This document shows positions 17,571-26,667 of a stretch of 64,000 bases of DNA, piece by piece. Source of the DNA: Primorskyibacter marinus (lineage in GTDB: Bacteria > Pseudomonadota > Alphaproteobacteria > Rhodobacterales > Rhodobacteraceae); contig NZ_QJSD01000001.1 of the NCBI RefSeq assembly GCF_003313245.1, positions 682,001-746,000 on the forward strand. The letters are read 5' to 3'. The stretch's first letter is position 1; every line of letters begins with the position of its first letter. The notes beneath the pieces were generated by a model that worked only from the letters and a program-made list of their open reading frames with translations, made no database searches and was not told the DNA's origin. The position numbers and the translations under genes are program-made.

Positions 17571-18167
17571 ATGCCCTGCTACTCTTTTGAAGGCATCGTG
17601 CCCGTGGTTGACCCGACCACATTCCTGCACCCGACCGCCGCGCTGATCGGTGACGTCACCATTGGCCCGCGATGCTATATCGGTCCGGGTGCGTCGCTGC
17701 GTGGCGACTTTGGCCGGATCACGATCGAAGGCGACAGCAGCATCCAGGACAATTGCACCATGCACACCGGAGCCGGATCCGATTGCATCGTGCGGCGCGG
17801 CGCGACGATCGGACATGGCGTTATCCTGCACGGGTGCGATGTGGGTGTGAATGCGCTGATCGGCATGAACAGCGTTGTTCTGGATGGTGCCGAGATCGGC
17901 GAGGACAGCCTTGTCGCAGCATTGAGCCTGGTCAAGAACGACGCGCAATTCGAGCCGGGCAGCCTGATTGCAGGCAATCCCGCGCAGTTCATCCGCGCCC
18001 TGGACCCGGCCGCGATCAAGTGGCGCAACAACGGCGACGGTGAATATCAAAGACTGGCCGACCGGTCCCGCGCGGCGCTTGTGGAATGCACACCGCTTTC
18101 CCAGCCCGAAGACGGGCGGCGGCGCAATGCCGGTCAGGCCCGCGCCGTGCGACTAGCCAAAAAATAA
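17571..18167 (+). CDS. Left-handed beta-helix protein, PaaY/gamma-carbonic-anhydrase-like
   Basis: 198 aa with repeated hexapeptides from about residue 20 to 140 (IGDVTIGPRCYIGPG, ATIGHGVILHG, VLDGAEIGEDSLVAAL), and His residues in MHTGAG and IGHGVILHG positioned to bind metal. PaaY proteins of the phenylacetate pathway are thioesterases of this fold that free CoA from dead-end intermediates. The linkage here to CoA-dependent ring degradation suggests a similar repair role. A gamma-carbonic anhydrase is the alternative. It starts 3 bp after the thiolase stop. The C-terminal 40 residues are Arg-rich and not part of the helix. Confidence 0.75.
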   Translation: MPCYSFEGIVPVVDPTTFLHPTAALIGDVTIGPRCYIGPGASLRGDFGRITIEGDSSIQDNCTMHTGAGSDCIVRRGATIGHGVILHGCDVGVNALIGMNSVVLDGAEIGEDSLVAALSLVKNDAQFEPGSLIAGNPAQFIRALDPAAIKWRNNGDGEYQRLADRSRAALVECTPLSQPEDGRRRNAGQARAVRLAKK

Positions 18168-18187
18168 GTAAAACAGGAGAACCCGAC

Positions 18188-19099
18188 ATGAGCAGCGGAA
18201 TTTGCAAGGATCGCGTCATTATCGTTACGGGCGCGGGACGCGGTCTTGGCCGCGCCTATGCGCTGGGGCTTGCAGCAGAAGGTGCCAAGGTCATCGTGAA
18301 CGATCTGGGTGTCGGCACGCATGGCGATGAAACAGGTGAACAGCCTGCGCATCAGGTGGTCGATGAAATCCGCGCCATGGGCGGCGAGGCCATCGCCAAT
18401 CTGGACGATGTGACAGATTACGACGCCGCCGGACGCATGGTGCGAACCGCCATCGACACATTTGGCGATCTGCACTGCGTGGTCAACAACGCCGGTTTTG
18501 TGCGGGACCGCATGTTTGTGTCCTGCTCGCCCGAGGAATGGGACGCTGTCTTGAGCGTTCATTTGCGCGGCCATTTCTGCATCAGCCGCCATGCCGCTGA
18601 TCATTGGCGCGCGCAGTCCAAGGCGGGGCAGAAAGTCGATGCGCGGATCATCAACACGTCGTCGGGGGCCGGGCTACAGGGCAGCGTGGGGCAAAGCGCC
18701 TATAGTGCCGCCAAGGCCGGGATCGCGGCTTTGACACTTGTTCAGGCGGCCGAACTCGGGCGCTATGGCGTGACTGCCAATGCCTTGGCCCCGAACGCCC
18801 GAACACGAATGACAGAAACCGCCTTTTCCGAAATGATGCAGGCAAAGGAAGGCAGTTTCGACATTTTCGACCCAGACAATTCGGCACCGTTGCTGGCGTG
18901 GTTGTGCAGCACCGCATCCGCCGATGTAACAGGTCAGGTGTTTGAACTTCTGGGCGGCAACATCCGGATTTGCGAAGGTTGGAGAGACGGTCCCGAATTC
19001 GACAAGGGCAGCCGCTGGGATGCGGCATCCATCGGCGAGAAGATCACCGAGTTGCTGGCGCACCGCAATCCAGCCAAACCGGTTTACGGGGCAAAATGA
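18188..19099 (+). CDS. SDR, multifunctional-enzyme-2-like 3-hydroxyacyl-CoA dehydrogenase type
   Basis: 303 aa. Motifs: TGAGRGLG at residue 13, VNDLGVGTHGDETG (the acidic loop after beta-2 that marks the HSD17B4/FOX2-like group), NNAGFVRDRM, and catalytic YSAAK in GQSAYSAAKAG. Enzymes of this group oxidise (3R)-hydroxyacyl-CoA. The ribosome site AGGAGA lies 9 nt before the ATG. It closes the operon from motif copy 3, and a terminator follows at 19129. In mycobacteria an SDR of this size (Rv3548c) also sits in the C/D-ring cluster; equivalence is an inference from length and motif. Confidence 0.82.
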   Translation: MSSGICKDRVIIVTGAGRGLGRAYALGLAAEGAKVIVNDLGVGTHGDETGEQPAHQVVDEIRAMGGEAIANLDDVTDYDAAGRMVRTAIDTFGDLHCVVNNAGFVRDRMFVSCSPEEWDAVLSVHLRGHFCISRHAADHWRAQSKAGQKVDARIINTSSGAGLQGSVGQSAYSAAKAGIAALTLVQAAELGRYGVTANALAPNARTRMTETAFSEMMQAKEGSFDIFDPDNSAPLLAWLCSTASADVTGQVFELLGGNIRICEGWRDGPEFDKGSRWDAASIGEKITELLAHRNPAKPVYGAK

Positions 19100-19128
19100 A
19101 CCCAGCCAAAATACGAACCTGATGTTTC

Positions 19129-19156
19129 AGGGCAGGCCTATCGCCTGCCCTATTTT
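19129..19156 (+). terminator. Intrinsic terminator between convergent operons
   Basis: AGGGCAGGC (19129-19137), 5-nt loop, GCCTGCCCT (19143-19151), then TATTTTC-type tail. It follows the SDR stop at 19099 and precedes the convergent ligase end at 19182, so it can serve the plus-strand operon. Confidence 0.85.
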
Positions 19157-19181
19157 CTGTCAGCGCGCATTTTTGAAAGCT

Positions 19182-20765
19182 TCAGCCAATCCCCGCCAGC
19201 TTGCGAAGCTCGTCCTTGACCACTTTGCCTTGTGCGCTGGTGGGAAGCGCATCAACGAACACCACGCTGCGCGGCACCTTGAAGTTGGCGATATTCTCGC
19301 GGGACCATGCAATCAGCTCGGCCTCTGTAATACGCGCACCGGGGCGCAGAACAACAAAGGCTTTGCCGACCTCGCCCAACCGGTCGTCCGGGACGCCGAT
19401 CACCGCAATCTGGCCGACCGCATCATGAGCACTGAGAAACCGTTCGATTTCCGCCGGATAGCAGTTAAAACCGCCTGTAATGAACAAGTCCTTCACACGG
19501 TCTTCAATGCGCAGGTTTCCGTCACTGTCGAAATACCCGATGTCCCCCGTCGACAACCAGCCATCGGCATCAATCGTCTTGGCTGTCGCTTCGGGATTTT
19601 CGAAATAGCCTTTCATGGTCAAATCCCCGCGGATCACGATCTCACCGGGTTCACCATCAGGCAGGAAGGCCCCCTTGGGCGATCTGACACGGATCTCGGT
19701 GCCCGGCATCGGTTTGCCTGCGGTGTTGGCAATGACTTCGGCCGTGTCATCGGCAAAGCACATGGTTCCGTAACCACCGCATTCGGTCAGGCCATAGCCG
19801 TTGCAGACACCCGCAAATCCCAGGTCCGACCGCATCCGCCGGATCAGTGTTGACGGCACGACGGACCCGCCGGTCAGACCCAGACGCAGGCTGGAGGTGT
19901 CGAATTTTGCCAGATCGGGATTTTGCAGCATGCCGTGAAAAATTGCCGGCGGTCCGGGAATGACAGAGATTTTTTCACGCGAGACCCGCTCCAGAATTTC
20001 GGTGGGATCGAAGGTCAGATGGGGCATCAAAACGGCACCCCGCATCAGAGAAACAATAGCGCCGGAGCGATAACCGAACGCATGAAAGAACGGCGGAATG
20101 ACAAGAATTCGGTCGCCGCGCTGGATTCCCACGCGTGTCGCCCAGCCATCTATCGCGCGCAGGCATTGACGGTGTGCGTACATCACACCCTTGGGGTATC
20201 CGGTGGTTCCTGACGTGAACAATGTGTCACAAAGATCATCCGACCCGATACTGGCTATTCGTGTCTCCAGCGCGGCCTCATCCACGGCATCCGCCCGTTT
20301 CAGAAAGGCCTCCCACCCGGTATCGCCTTCGGCTGCGTCATCAAAGACAACCAGATCATGCAACGGCGCGCGCTGTTCAGCGCTCAGCATCGCAGGGTAA
20401 TAGCGATCAAGGAAATTGCCTGTCGACATGATCATTCTGGCTTTGGAACGCTGGATCATTTCGCCCACCTCGGCACCGCGAAAACGGGTGGAACAGGGCA
20501 CAAGTACCCCGCCCGCACTGACCAGCCCCATTGCGGTTGCAAACCACTTCCAGCTGTTCGGTGCCCAGATCATCACCTTGTCGCCTTTTTCAAGACCACT
20601 GGCCATGAATGCCCGTGCAATACGGCGGCGCAGCGCGTCGAATTCGACAAAGCTCAACGTGACGTCACCGTCCTCGATCGCGGTATCATGCCCATAAGTC
20701 CGCGCAGTCCATTCGCAAAGTGCGGGTATCGTCGTAAATTCTTTCGGTGCCAGTTGTGCGATCAT
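19182..20765 (-). CDS. fadD3: Acyl-CoA ligase, FadD3-like (HIP-CoA ligase)
   Basis: 527 aa AMP-forming ligase. P-loop-like motif LFTSGTTGYPKG near residue 180, NGYGLTECGGYGTMC, hinge and aspartate GWLSTGDIGYFD, RVKDLFITGGFNCYPAEIE, and C-terminal catalytic K514 in SAQGKVVKDELR. Blocks such as IPPFFHAFGYRSG, ISVIPGPPAIF and FKVPRSVVFVD resemble mycobacterial FadD3, which activates the propionate side chain of the last two steroid rings (HIP). It is a single-gene unit with motif copy 4 upstream at 20846. Specificity for HIP is inferred from the neighbouring homologues of the later enzymes. Confidence 0.82.
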   Translation of the reverse strand: MIAQLAPKEFTTIPALCEWTARTYGHDTAIEDGDVTLSFVEFDALRRRIARAFMASGLEKGDKVMIWAPNSWKWFATAMGLVSAGGVLVPCSTRFRGAEVGEMIQRSKARMIMSTGNFLDRYYPAMLSAEQRAPLHDLVVFDDAAEGDTGWEAFLKRADAVDEAALETRIASIGSDDLCDTLFTSGTTGYPKGVMYAHRQCLRAIDGWATRVGIQRGDRILVIPPFFHAFGYRSGAIVSLMRGAVLMPHLTFDPTEILERVSREKISVIPGPPAIFHGMLQNPDLAKFDTSSLRLGLTGGSVVPSTLIRRMRSDLGFAGVCNGYGLTECGGYGTMCFADDTAEVIANTAGKPMPGTEIRVRSPKGAFLPDGEPGEIVIRGDLTMKGYFENPEATAKTIDADGWLSTGDIGYFDSDGNLRIEDRVKDLFITGGFNCYPAEIERFLSAHDAVGQIAVIGVPDDRLGEVGKAFVVLRPGARITEAELIAWSRENIANFKVPRSVVFVDALPTSAQGKVVKDELRKLAGIG

Positions 20766-20845
20766 GTACTACCCGTTTCTTGTCATTTGGGCCGCGAACG
20801 AGCCCGCTCCGGACCCTTGCAAACTAAAGCGGAGCGCCCTGCCCT

Positions 20846-20864
20846 ACATCGTCCGAAAAGACGA
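20846..20864 (-). promoter_or_regulatory. Regulon motif copy 4 (fadD3-like gene)
   Basis: Gene-sense TCGTCTTTTCGGACGATGT, 80 nt before the ATG at 20765. This copy is the clearest dyad: TCGTC and GACGA flank the 6-nt centre. Confidence 0.75.
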
Positions 20865-20920
20865 ATTGCGGGGCGGGATATTTCGATAAACAGTAAGATG
20901 CTTACCCCAGCGCATAGACA

Positions 20921-21733
20921 ATGATGGAGTCCATTTTGCCCCACTTTAATTCCTACCTGCCGTCGATGGACGGGCAGACCGTGATCGTGACAGGCGGAAC
21001 AAAGGGTATTGGACGCCATATCGCGACCGCGTTTCTGGAGGCGGGTGCCAATGTTGCAGTTTGCGCGCGTAGTCAGCCCGAGACACTGCCGGAGAGCGGC
21101 GGACGTCAGGCTATATTTTACCAATGTGACGTGCGGTCTTCAGAATCCTGCCGCGCTCTGGTCGATGCGGTCGGCGCGGCACATGGCCGTGTCGACGCGC
21201 TGGTCAACAATGCGGGCGGGTCCCCACCGGCCGAAGCCGCAACCGTATCGCCCCGCTTTTCCGAAGCCATCATCGCGTTGAATCTGACCGGGCCGCTGCA
21301 TCTGTGTCAGGCAGCACATAGCTGGATGGTCAAACAGGACACGGGCGGCTCCATCATCAATATAGCCAGTGTCGCCGGCCAACGTCCGGCACCCGCAACC
21401 GCTGCATATGGTGCGGCCAAGGCCGGTTTGCTTAGTCTGACAGGGTCGCTGGCGCAGGAATGGGGGCCAAACGTGCGCGTGAACGCGATTGTTGCAGGTC
21501 TTATGGAAACCGAACAAACCGAACTCAGCTATGGCTCACAACAGGCACAGGACGAACTGGCTGGCGCGTTGCCCTTACGGCGGATGGGACGCGGGCAAGA
21601 CATAGCAGCCGCGGCACTTTATCTGGCTTCACCGATGGCTGCTTTTGTCAGTGGTGCAACGCTTGAAGTGCATGGCGGCGGAGAGCCGCCACTCTTTCTC
21701 GACATCATGCGCCGCCATACGCCACCGGCATGA
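20921..21733 (+). CDS. SDR oxidoreductase
   Basis: 270 aa with TGGTKGIG near residue 25, NNAGGSPP, catalytic Ser/Tyr/Lys (NIASVAGQ; AAYGAAKAG) and a C-terminal SGATLEVHGGGEPP. The start is uncertain: ATGATG at 20921/20924, with no clear ribosome site. It is divergent from the FadD3-like ligase. Only a poorly matching motif-like string lies just before the start (TACCCC...GACAATGATG, wrong spacing). The gene is followed by motif copy 5 and the binding-protein gene. Confidence 0.85.
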   Translation: MMESILPHFNSYLPSMDGQTVIVTGGTKGIGRHIATAFLEAGANVAVCARSQPETLPESGGRQAIFYQCDVRSSESCRALVDAVGAAHGRVDALVNNAGGSPPAEAATVSPRFSEAIIALNLTGPLHLCQAAHSWMVKQDTGGSIINIASVAGQRPAPATAAYGAAKAGLLSLTGSLAQEWGPNVRVNAIVAGLMETEQTELSYGSQQAQDELAGALPLRRMGRGQDIAAAALYLASPMAAFVSGATLEVHGGGEPPLFLDIMRRHTPPA

Positions 21734-21762
21734 CCGCTAAAATCGACGCGTGAGGCGTAACC

Positions 21763-21781
21763 TAGTCTGAATGAATGATGC
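21763..21781 (+). promoter_or_regulatory. Regulon motif copy 5 (binding-protein gene)
   Basis: TAGTCTGAATGAATGATGC, 50 nt before the ATG at 21832. The right arm carries transitions (TGAATGATGC for CRGACGATGC), the same variant as copy 8. Confidence 0.6.
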
Positions 21782-21831
21782 CTGAAGCGGATGCCGGGAC
21801 TTTGCTGATCACATCAGAGGAGGATCATCAC

Positions 21832-23049
21832 ATGACGAAATTCAATTTTTCCCGCAGAGCAGCGCTGTCTTTCGCTGCATCCGTAACCGCTCTGTCGGCG
21901 CTTGGCACTGCAACGCTCGCACAAGATGACACCATCAAGATGGGTGGAATCATGTCGCTGACCGGTGGCGGTGCCTCTATCGGCATCAACGCCAAACTGG
22001 CCTGGGAGATGGCCGTTGATGAGATCAATGAAAACGGCGGCATTCTGGGCAAGCAGGTGGAGCTCATCCTGGCCGACACAATGACCGATCCGACACATGG
22101 CGTCAGCGAAGCCCGCCGTCTGATCGAAAACGAAGGTGTCTCGCTTCTGGTCGGTCCGGCCACCAGTCAGGAAACCATTCCGATTACGGCCGTTTCGTCC
22201 GAGAACCAGATCGTTCAGCTTTCGACAGCCGCATCAACGCAATTGACGCCTGACTTTGCGCCTTACCATTTCTCGGATTCAGTAACCGGCGTGAACCAGA
22301 TGCAGGCCAACATCGACTATGCAATTGATGTGCTGGGCGTGGAGAATATCGGATTGATTTCCGACAATGGCGGCATGTCCAAGGCGGCAGTCAGCGACAT
22401 TCTCGACTACATGAACAGCCGTGGCATCGAGCCGGTGATCGTGCAGGAATTTGCATTCCGGGCCGAAGACATGACACCGCAGCTGTTTTCGATGCGCAGC
22501 GCAGGCACAGAAGCGATCCTGCTGATCAATTCCATTGGCGACGATTCGCGCAAGTTGCTGGAAAACCGCCTGGATATCGGTTGGGACGTTCCGGTGCTGG
22601 CCAACCAGACAATGACCAACTACGCGGTCGGCAACGCCGAGCTTCTGGGCGAAGAAGCCTTTGACGGCGTACTGAGCACCCAGTTCGTCGGCATGACATA
22701 CTGCCCCGGCGACCCTCTTGGCGAATCACCCTTTGCCAAATTCTCGGTCCGCGCGAATGAGCGTATCGACGATCTGGATCGTATGGGCGGCGCTCCGGCG
22801 TTGAACCCCTACTACATCCAGCCGCTGATCCTTGCCGCAGCTGCCAATGGTGCGGGCACGTTGGACGGAACAGCGGTCCGCGATTGGCTTCAAGCGAATG
22901 CCGATCAGGTCGAAGTTCAGACAGGTGCCCTGTCAGCCAGTTCCACGAACCACTTTCTGCCTGCACCGGAGTCCATTGTGGTGGTCAAGAACGCCTACAC
23001 CCTCCGTGAGGATGGTCTGGTCGAACGCGCTGACTGTAGCGGCTCGTAA
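21832..23049 (+). CDS. ABC transporter substrate-binding protein (Leu/Ile/Val-binding type)
   Basis: 405 aa. A leader containing SRRAALSFAASVTALSALG ends near TLAQ, so it may use Tat or Sec. The mature protein begins IKMGGIMSLTGGGASIGINA, the typical periplasmic binding fold I start. Later blocks EARRLIENEGVSLLVGPATSQ and LLINSIGDDSRKLLENR are family hallmarks. The ribosome site GAGGAGGATC lies about 9 nt upstream. It is a one-gene unit with its own motif and terminator, 10 kb from the nearest permease. Importer 1 (8256-11658) has no binding protein in its operon, so this is its probable partner. Confidence 0.9.
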   Translation: MTKFNFSRRAALSFAASVTALSALGTATLAQDDTIKMGGIMSLTGGGASIGINAKLAWEMAVDEINENGGILGKQVELILADTMTDPTHGVSEARRLIENEGVSLLVGPATSQETIPITAVSSENQIVQLSTAASTQLTPDFAPYHFSDSVTGVNQMQANIDYAIDVLGVENIGLISDNGGMSKAAVSDILDYMNSRGIEPVIVQEFAFRAEDMTPQLFSMRSAGTEAILLINSIGDDSRKLLENRLDIGWDVPVLANQTMTNYAVGNAELLGEEAFDGVLSTQFVGMTYCPGDPLGESPFAKFSVRANERIDDLDRMGGAPALNPYYIQPLILAAAANGAGTLDGTAVRDWLQANADQVEVQTGALSASSTNHFLPAPESIVVVKNAYTLREDGLVERADCSGS

Positions 23050-23096
23050 ACAACCAATTTGACGACCGCGCTCCTCCCCCGCGGTTTTCAATACCC

Positions 23097-23131
23097 AAGG
23101 CCCTGCCTCTCCGGCGGGGCCTTTCCTTTTT
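23097..23131 (+). terminator. Intrinsic terminator after the binding-protein gene
   Basis: AAGGCCCTGCC (23097-23107), loop TCTCC, GGCGGGGCCTT (23113-23123; one G-T mismatch position), then TTCCTTTTT. It ends the one-gene binding-protein unit. Confidence 0.85.
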
Positions 23132-23628
23132 GGAAAACATCAAGCGGAGCTGACGATACCCCGCCGCTCTCCAGCATGGGTTTTCTGATCCCACACATGT
23201 GTCGATTCTGCCCCGGCCGGCGTCAGGTCCGCCGCCTCGCGGCGACCGCATACCTGCGCCATCGAGTGCGATGCTTATCGTCATGCAGCCACAGGGCTGC
23301 ACCTTCTAAAAGGTGCCTTAATACTTGAAAGAAAACAAATTTTTTAGATGTCACTCAGGTAATAGTGCCACTAAATTGACGCCTTGCTTTATTTTTTGAC
23401 GCTGTGACAAATAATTTGACAGGCCGTAAAACTAATGACACGATGATGAAAGTTGGAGAATTGGGGAGGATAAAATGGCCTGCGAGAACAGACTAAACTC
23501 ACGCATGTGAGATCGCACCACCTGACACGGTAGCGTCATTCTTTGCGCATTTTCCGCAATGCGCCTTGCACAGCAGTACAAAACAAATGGCTTGGACCGC
23601 ATAGCGCGCGTCACAAGGGAGGAATCCT
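23132..23628 (+). promoter_or_regulatory. 500-bp upstream region of the LuxR-type gene, AT-rich
   Basis: No gene is visible. The stretch 23325-23450 is clearly richer in A/T than the surroundings and contains several TTGAC hexamers (for example around 23377, 23396 and 23416), compatible with promoter or regulator binding. A weak resemblance to the cluster motif at 23428-23446 was judged insufficient. GGAGGA at about 23619-23624 is the ribosome site of the next gene. Confidence 0.45.
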
Positions 23629-24681
23629 ATGTCCTATCACTCACAATCCGCAGTCGCGTTCGGGCATCTCATGAACAACTTGACACGCAGTGCCACGACA
23701 GGCGCATCCGTGCCGGAATTGCTCGACATCGTCAAAGATCACTTTGACGCGCGCCTCGTGTTGCTGGCCATATCGGACGCAAAGAACAATGTCGCACTGC
23801 ATGCTGACAGCGCATTCGGCCCTGTCAGCTATGACGGCGACCCCGCGACTTTTGCAAGATCTGCCGCGATCCGCGACCTGATGGACCGATACCAATGTGT
23901 CGAGGCCGCCGGTTCCCAGGATGCAACCGGACCGGAAGACTGCAAACTTTGGATCTTCCGCGACCGTGATCTTGCGCGTTTCGGAAACGAAGAAACCACA
24001 CTGGCTGGCGTGATTGCCTCCCAGATGTCCTCGGCTCTCAGCCTTGCGAACCGCCTGCGCGAGACCGCGATGGACAATACCCTGTTTTCGGGCGCGATGG
24101 ACCGGATGAATATCGGGTTCGTCCTCGCGGATGCGGCGGGCCACCTATTGCGCATGACCGATCATGCCCGTGACATCCTGAATGCCCGCGACGGTTTGCA
24201 TCTGCATTTCCGCAAGCTGCGTGCGACCAACGCAGCGGATGATCGCACCTTGCAGGCGCTGATCCGCGCAACAGCAGAGGGTGAGCAAATCGAACACGAT
24301 GGCAGCCTTGCGCTGACCGGACAGTCGGGTCTGAAAACGCTTGGCGTCATGGTCCGAAGCGTCGATCCCGCACTGTGCCCGCAGGGACAGCGCCTTGTGG
24401 CAATCTACCTGCGCGACCGCGAATCCGCGCTTGAGCTTGATAGCGATTCCGTGCGCCGCCTGTTTGATCTGACCCCCGCAGAAGCCGCGGTGACGCGACA
24501 GCTTGCTGCTGGATTGTCCTTGGAAGAAACCGCGATCGAGCTGGAAATCAGCCGAAACACAGCGCGCGCGCATCTTCGGTCGATTTTCTCCAAGAACGGA
24601 ATTTCGCGCCAGACAGAGCTTGTGCGGATGGTGCTGAACAGTGCTGCCGCAATTGGAGGCGATACCCGCCACGCAGCCTGA
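23629..24681 (+). CDS. LuxR-type transcriptional regulator with N-terminal sensory region
   Basis: 350 aa. Residues about 285-345 are a GerE/LuxR helix-turn-helix: LTPAEAAVTRQLAAGLSLEETAIELEISRNTARAHL (short motif: SRNTARAHLRSIFSK). Residues about 140-270 resemble a PAS-type sensor (MNIGFVLADAAGHLLRMTDHARDIL), and the N-terminus may be GAF-like. There is no receiver domain. Architecture and context recall TeiR, the LuxR-type activator of steroid degradation in Comamonas, but homology beyond the HTH is not established. It is an orphan monocistronic gene in the middle of the cluster and a prime candidate for the protein that reads the 13 motif copies. Confidence 0.8.
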   Translation: MSYHSQSAVAFGHLMNNLTRSATTGASVPELLDIVKDHFDARLVLLAISDAKNNVALHADSAFGPVSYDGDPATFARSAAIRDLMDRYQCVEAAGSQDATGPEDCKLWIFRDRDLARFGNEETTLAGVIASQMSSALSLANRLRETAMDNTLFSGAMDRMNIGFVLADAAGHLLRMTDHARDILNARDGLHLHFRKLRATNAADDRTLQALIRATAEGEQIEHDGSLALTGQSGLKTLGVMVRSVDPALCPQGQRLVAIYLRDRESALELDSDSVRRLFDLTPAEAAVTRQLAAGLSLEETAIELEISRNTARAHLRSIFSKNGISRQTELVRMVLNSAAAIGGDTRHAA

Positions 24682-24711
24682 ACGGCACACCCGTTCAATC
24701 AACACAAAGGA

Positions 24712-24736
24712 AAACCCCGGAGATCATCCGGGGTTT
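24712..24736. terminator. Bidirectional intrinsic terminator
   Basis: AAACCCCGG (24712-24720), 7-nt loop, CCGGGGTTT (24728-24736), with A-rich sequence before and TTCTTGATTTT after. It lies between the ends of the convergent LuxR gene and the minus-strand operon ending at 24766. Confidence 0.85.
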
Positions 24737-24765
24737 CTTGATTTTCAACCTTCGTTCCGAGACGG

Positions 24766-25395
24766 TTAACGCACCCGTATTCCGCTTACGGTCTGGCCCC
24801 TGCGCATTGTCTCGATAAACGCTTCCAAGGGGGCCGGCTCTGCAATCGCGCCGTCGTTCGGACCGCTGCGATCCCAGTATTCCTTCCACGAAGGGAACAG
24901 GGCATGGAACGATCCCTCATACGGCTCACGCCCCGGCCAGCGCATTTTCCGCGATCCGATAGGGGGGTTGTTCAGATCGGTGGCATACCAGTAAAGCGGC
25001 TGGCGACGTGCAAAGCACCAACGCCCGTCCACCCGCTTGTAATGGTCATAATACATCATCTGCATGATGACCCATTCCGGCCCGGTTTCGTGTTCGTTCT
25101 TGGAATAGACGATGCCCACCGCTTCATCCGGCCCGGTCAGCTCAATGATCGTGGTGCCCACATGATGCGACGTGCCGTCAAATTGCTTTCGCATGGTATC
25201 ATCCAGCCAGTCACGGAACGCCTGACGCCCGTAGCTGTCGCGCCCGGCCTTCACGTCAGGCACAAACAAGCCCGCCATGGCATCCAGATCGCGCATATCC
25301 AGCGCCAGCGAGTATTTCGAGATTAGCTGCCGGATTTCATCGCGGCTTTCGATCCTGTCGAGACGCAGAAGGATGTCGTCTTGTGTTGTGCTCAT
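24766..25395 (-). CDS. SnoaL-like (NTF2-fold) protein 1
   Basis: 209 aa. The SnoaL_4-type start is visible: IESRDEIRQLISKYSLALDMRDLDAMAGLFVPDV in short form Y-x4-D (KYSLALD), followed by SHHVGTTIIEL with a His in the cavity position. The Tyr/Asp/His set is the same as the triad reported for the bile acid 7-alpha-dehydratase BaiE. The C-terminal extension (residues 140-209, Trp/Pro-rich) is unusual. It is last gene of the ipdC-echA20-ipdF-MaoC operon. A dehydratase or isomerase acting on a ring hydroxyl is plausible; this is inference from fold and context. Confidence 0.7.
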   Translation of the reverse strand: MSTTQDDILLRLDRIESRDEIRQLISKYSLALDMRDLDAMAGLFVPDVKAGRDSYGRQAFRDWLDDTMRKQFDGTSHHVGTTIIELTGPDEAVGIVYSKNEHETGPEWVIMQMMYYDHYKRVDGRWCFARRQPLYWYATDLNNPPIGSRKMRWPGREPYEGSFHALFPSWKEYWDRSGPNDGAIAEPAPLEAFIETMRRGQTVSGIRVR

Positions 25396-25411
25396 GATCT
25401 CGGCTCTCGTT

Positions 25412-25876
25412 TCAGAAATAGTAGCGGCCCACAATGTCGGCGACGCAGCCCGGCTTATCCGAGCCTTCAAGCTCCATCGTTACCCGAACCGTAGATTGCA
25501 GCGCATTGCCCTCCAGGACATCGGCCTTGAGCAACAGTCCGGCGGCGCGAACACGCGACCCGACAGGCACCGGCGCGGGAAACCGCACGCGGTCAGCGCC
25601 GTAATTCACCCCCATCTTCATGCCCTCCGCGCGAAACAGGTCCGGCAGAAAGTTGTTGATCAGCGAAAATGTCAGGTATCCATGCGCAACAGTACAACCA
25701 AACGGACCGTCGCGCGCCTTTTCAGGATCGGTGTGAATCCATTGGTGATCGCCTGTCGCATCGGCAAAGGTGTCGATCCGCGCTTGATCTATGGTCAGCC
25801 AGTCCGAACACCCCAGATCGGACCCGACTGCATCGGCCGCCTGTTGCGGCGAGGAAAAGAGCAAACCCATTGTCAC
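25412..25876 (-). CDS. MaoC-like (NodN-type) enoyl-CoA hydratase
   Basis: 154 aa hot-dog protein. The hydratase signature is clear: TGD41HQWIH46TDPEKA, with Asp41 and His46 the expected catalytic pair, then GCTVAHGYLTFSL and YGADRVRFPAPVPVGSRV. It should hydrate a trans-2-enoyl-CoA to the (3R)-hydroxy product, matching an HSD17B4-like (3R)-specific SDR such as 18188. The start overlaps the ipdF stop by 4 bp. Confidence 0.85.
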   Translation of the reverse strand: MTMGLLFSSPQQAADAVGSDLGCSDWLTIDQARIDTFADATGDHQWIHTDPEKARDGPFGCTVAHGYLTFSLINNFLPDLFRAEGMKMGVNYGADRVRFPAPVPVGSRVRAAGLLLKADVLEGNALQSTVRVTMELEGSDKPGCVADIVGRYYF

Positions 25877-26667
25877 GCTCTCTGGCTGGAAACGGACACG
25901 ACCTCACCCACCATATAACCGGAATAATCGCTGGCGAGGAACATCATGACGTTTGCAACTTCCCAGACTTCGGCCGCACGGCCAAAGGCCTCTTGTGAGG
26001 TCAAAGCCTCCAGCTCGCCGGGACCGGCAGCTTTTTCCAAGAACTCGTGCATCGCAATCGACGGCGAGACCGCATTGATGCGTATACCGTGCTCTGCCGC
26101 TTCGACCGCGCTACAGCGGGTGAAAGCCATGACGCCGGCTTTGGCGGCGGCATAGTGGGACTGTCCCTTTTGCGCGCGCCAGCCCAGAACTGATGCGTTG
26201 TTGATGATCACACCGGACTTGCGGGGCGTCATTTTGGCCAGGGCAGCGCGTGTCATACGCATCGTTCCCGTCAGCGTGACGTCAAGGACAAGGTTCCATT
26301 GGTCGTCCGGCATCTCCGCGACATTGGAAAACCCGCCCATTCCGGCGTTGTTGATCAGCACGTCAATCCCGCCAAGTGCATCGTCGGCGGCGTCGACAAG
26401 CGCGTTCACCTCGTCCTCGTTGGTGACATTGCAAATCTTGGCGTGAACCTCTGCCCCGCCAATCGCGCGCAGCTTCTCGGCGGCTTCGTCCAGGCGGCGA
26501 GGGTGAATATCCGAGATCATGATCGCGCGGCACCCTTCCTCGATCGCGCGTTTGGCAGCGGCAAACCCGATACCCACACCTGCCGCCGCCGTAATCAGCA
26601 CGGATTTACCGTTCAGAAGGCCGTGGCCCTCGACGTATTTAGGGGCGTTCACTGTCATGTCGTTCAT
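25873..26667 (-). CDS. ipdF: SDR, IpdF-like
   Basis: 264 aa. It has a distinctive cofactor loop TAAAGVGIG in place of TGxxxGIG, and the block ASVLGWRAQKGQSHYAAAKAGVMAF, with catalytic Ser/Tyr/Lys, that I recall from mycobacterial IpdF (Rv3559c). IpdF interconverts the ring hydroxyl and ketone at C-5 of HIP-CoA derivatives. Its position between EchA20 and MaoC genes in one overlapping operon with IpdC fits that role. It starts 4 bp inside the echA20 stop. Confidence 0.82.
   Translation of the reverse strand: MNDMTVNAPKYVEGHGLLNGKSVLITAAAGVGIGFAAAKRAIEEGCRAIMISDIHPRRLDEAAEKLRAIGGAEVHAKICNVTNEDEVNALVDAADDALGGIDVLINNAGMGGFSNVAEMPDDQWNLVLDVTLTGTMRMTRAALAKMTPRKSGVIINNASVLGWRAQKGQSHYAAAKAGVMAFTRCSAVEAAEHGIRINAVSPSIAMHEFLEKAAGPGELEALTSQEAFGRAAEVWEVANVMMFLASDYSGYMVGEVVSVSSQRA

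Noticed and set aside
20904-20926. Motif-like TACCCC...GACAATGATG in front of the SDR at 20921
   Set aside because: The arms are 3 nt too far apart, and the element would overlap the start codon.
23428-23446. Possible 14th copy of the regulon motif upstream of the LuxR gene
   Set aside because: Only about 10 of 16 fixed positions match, and it is more than 180 nt from the start codon, outside the 50-105 nt range of the others.
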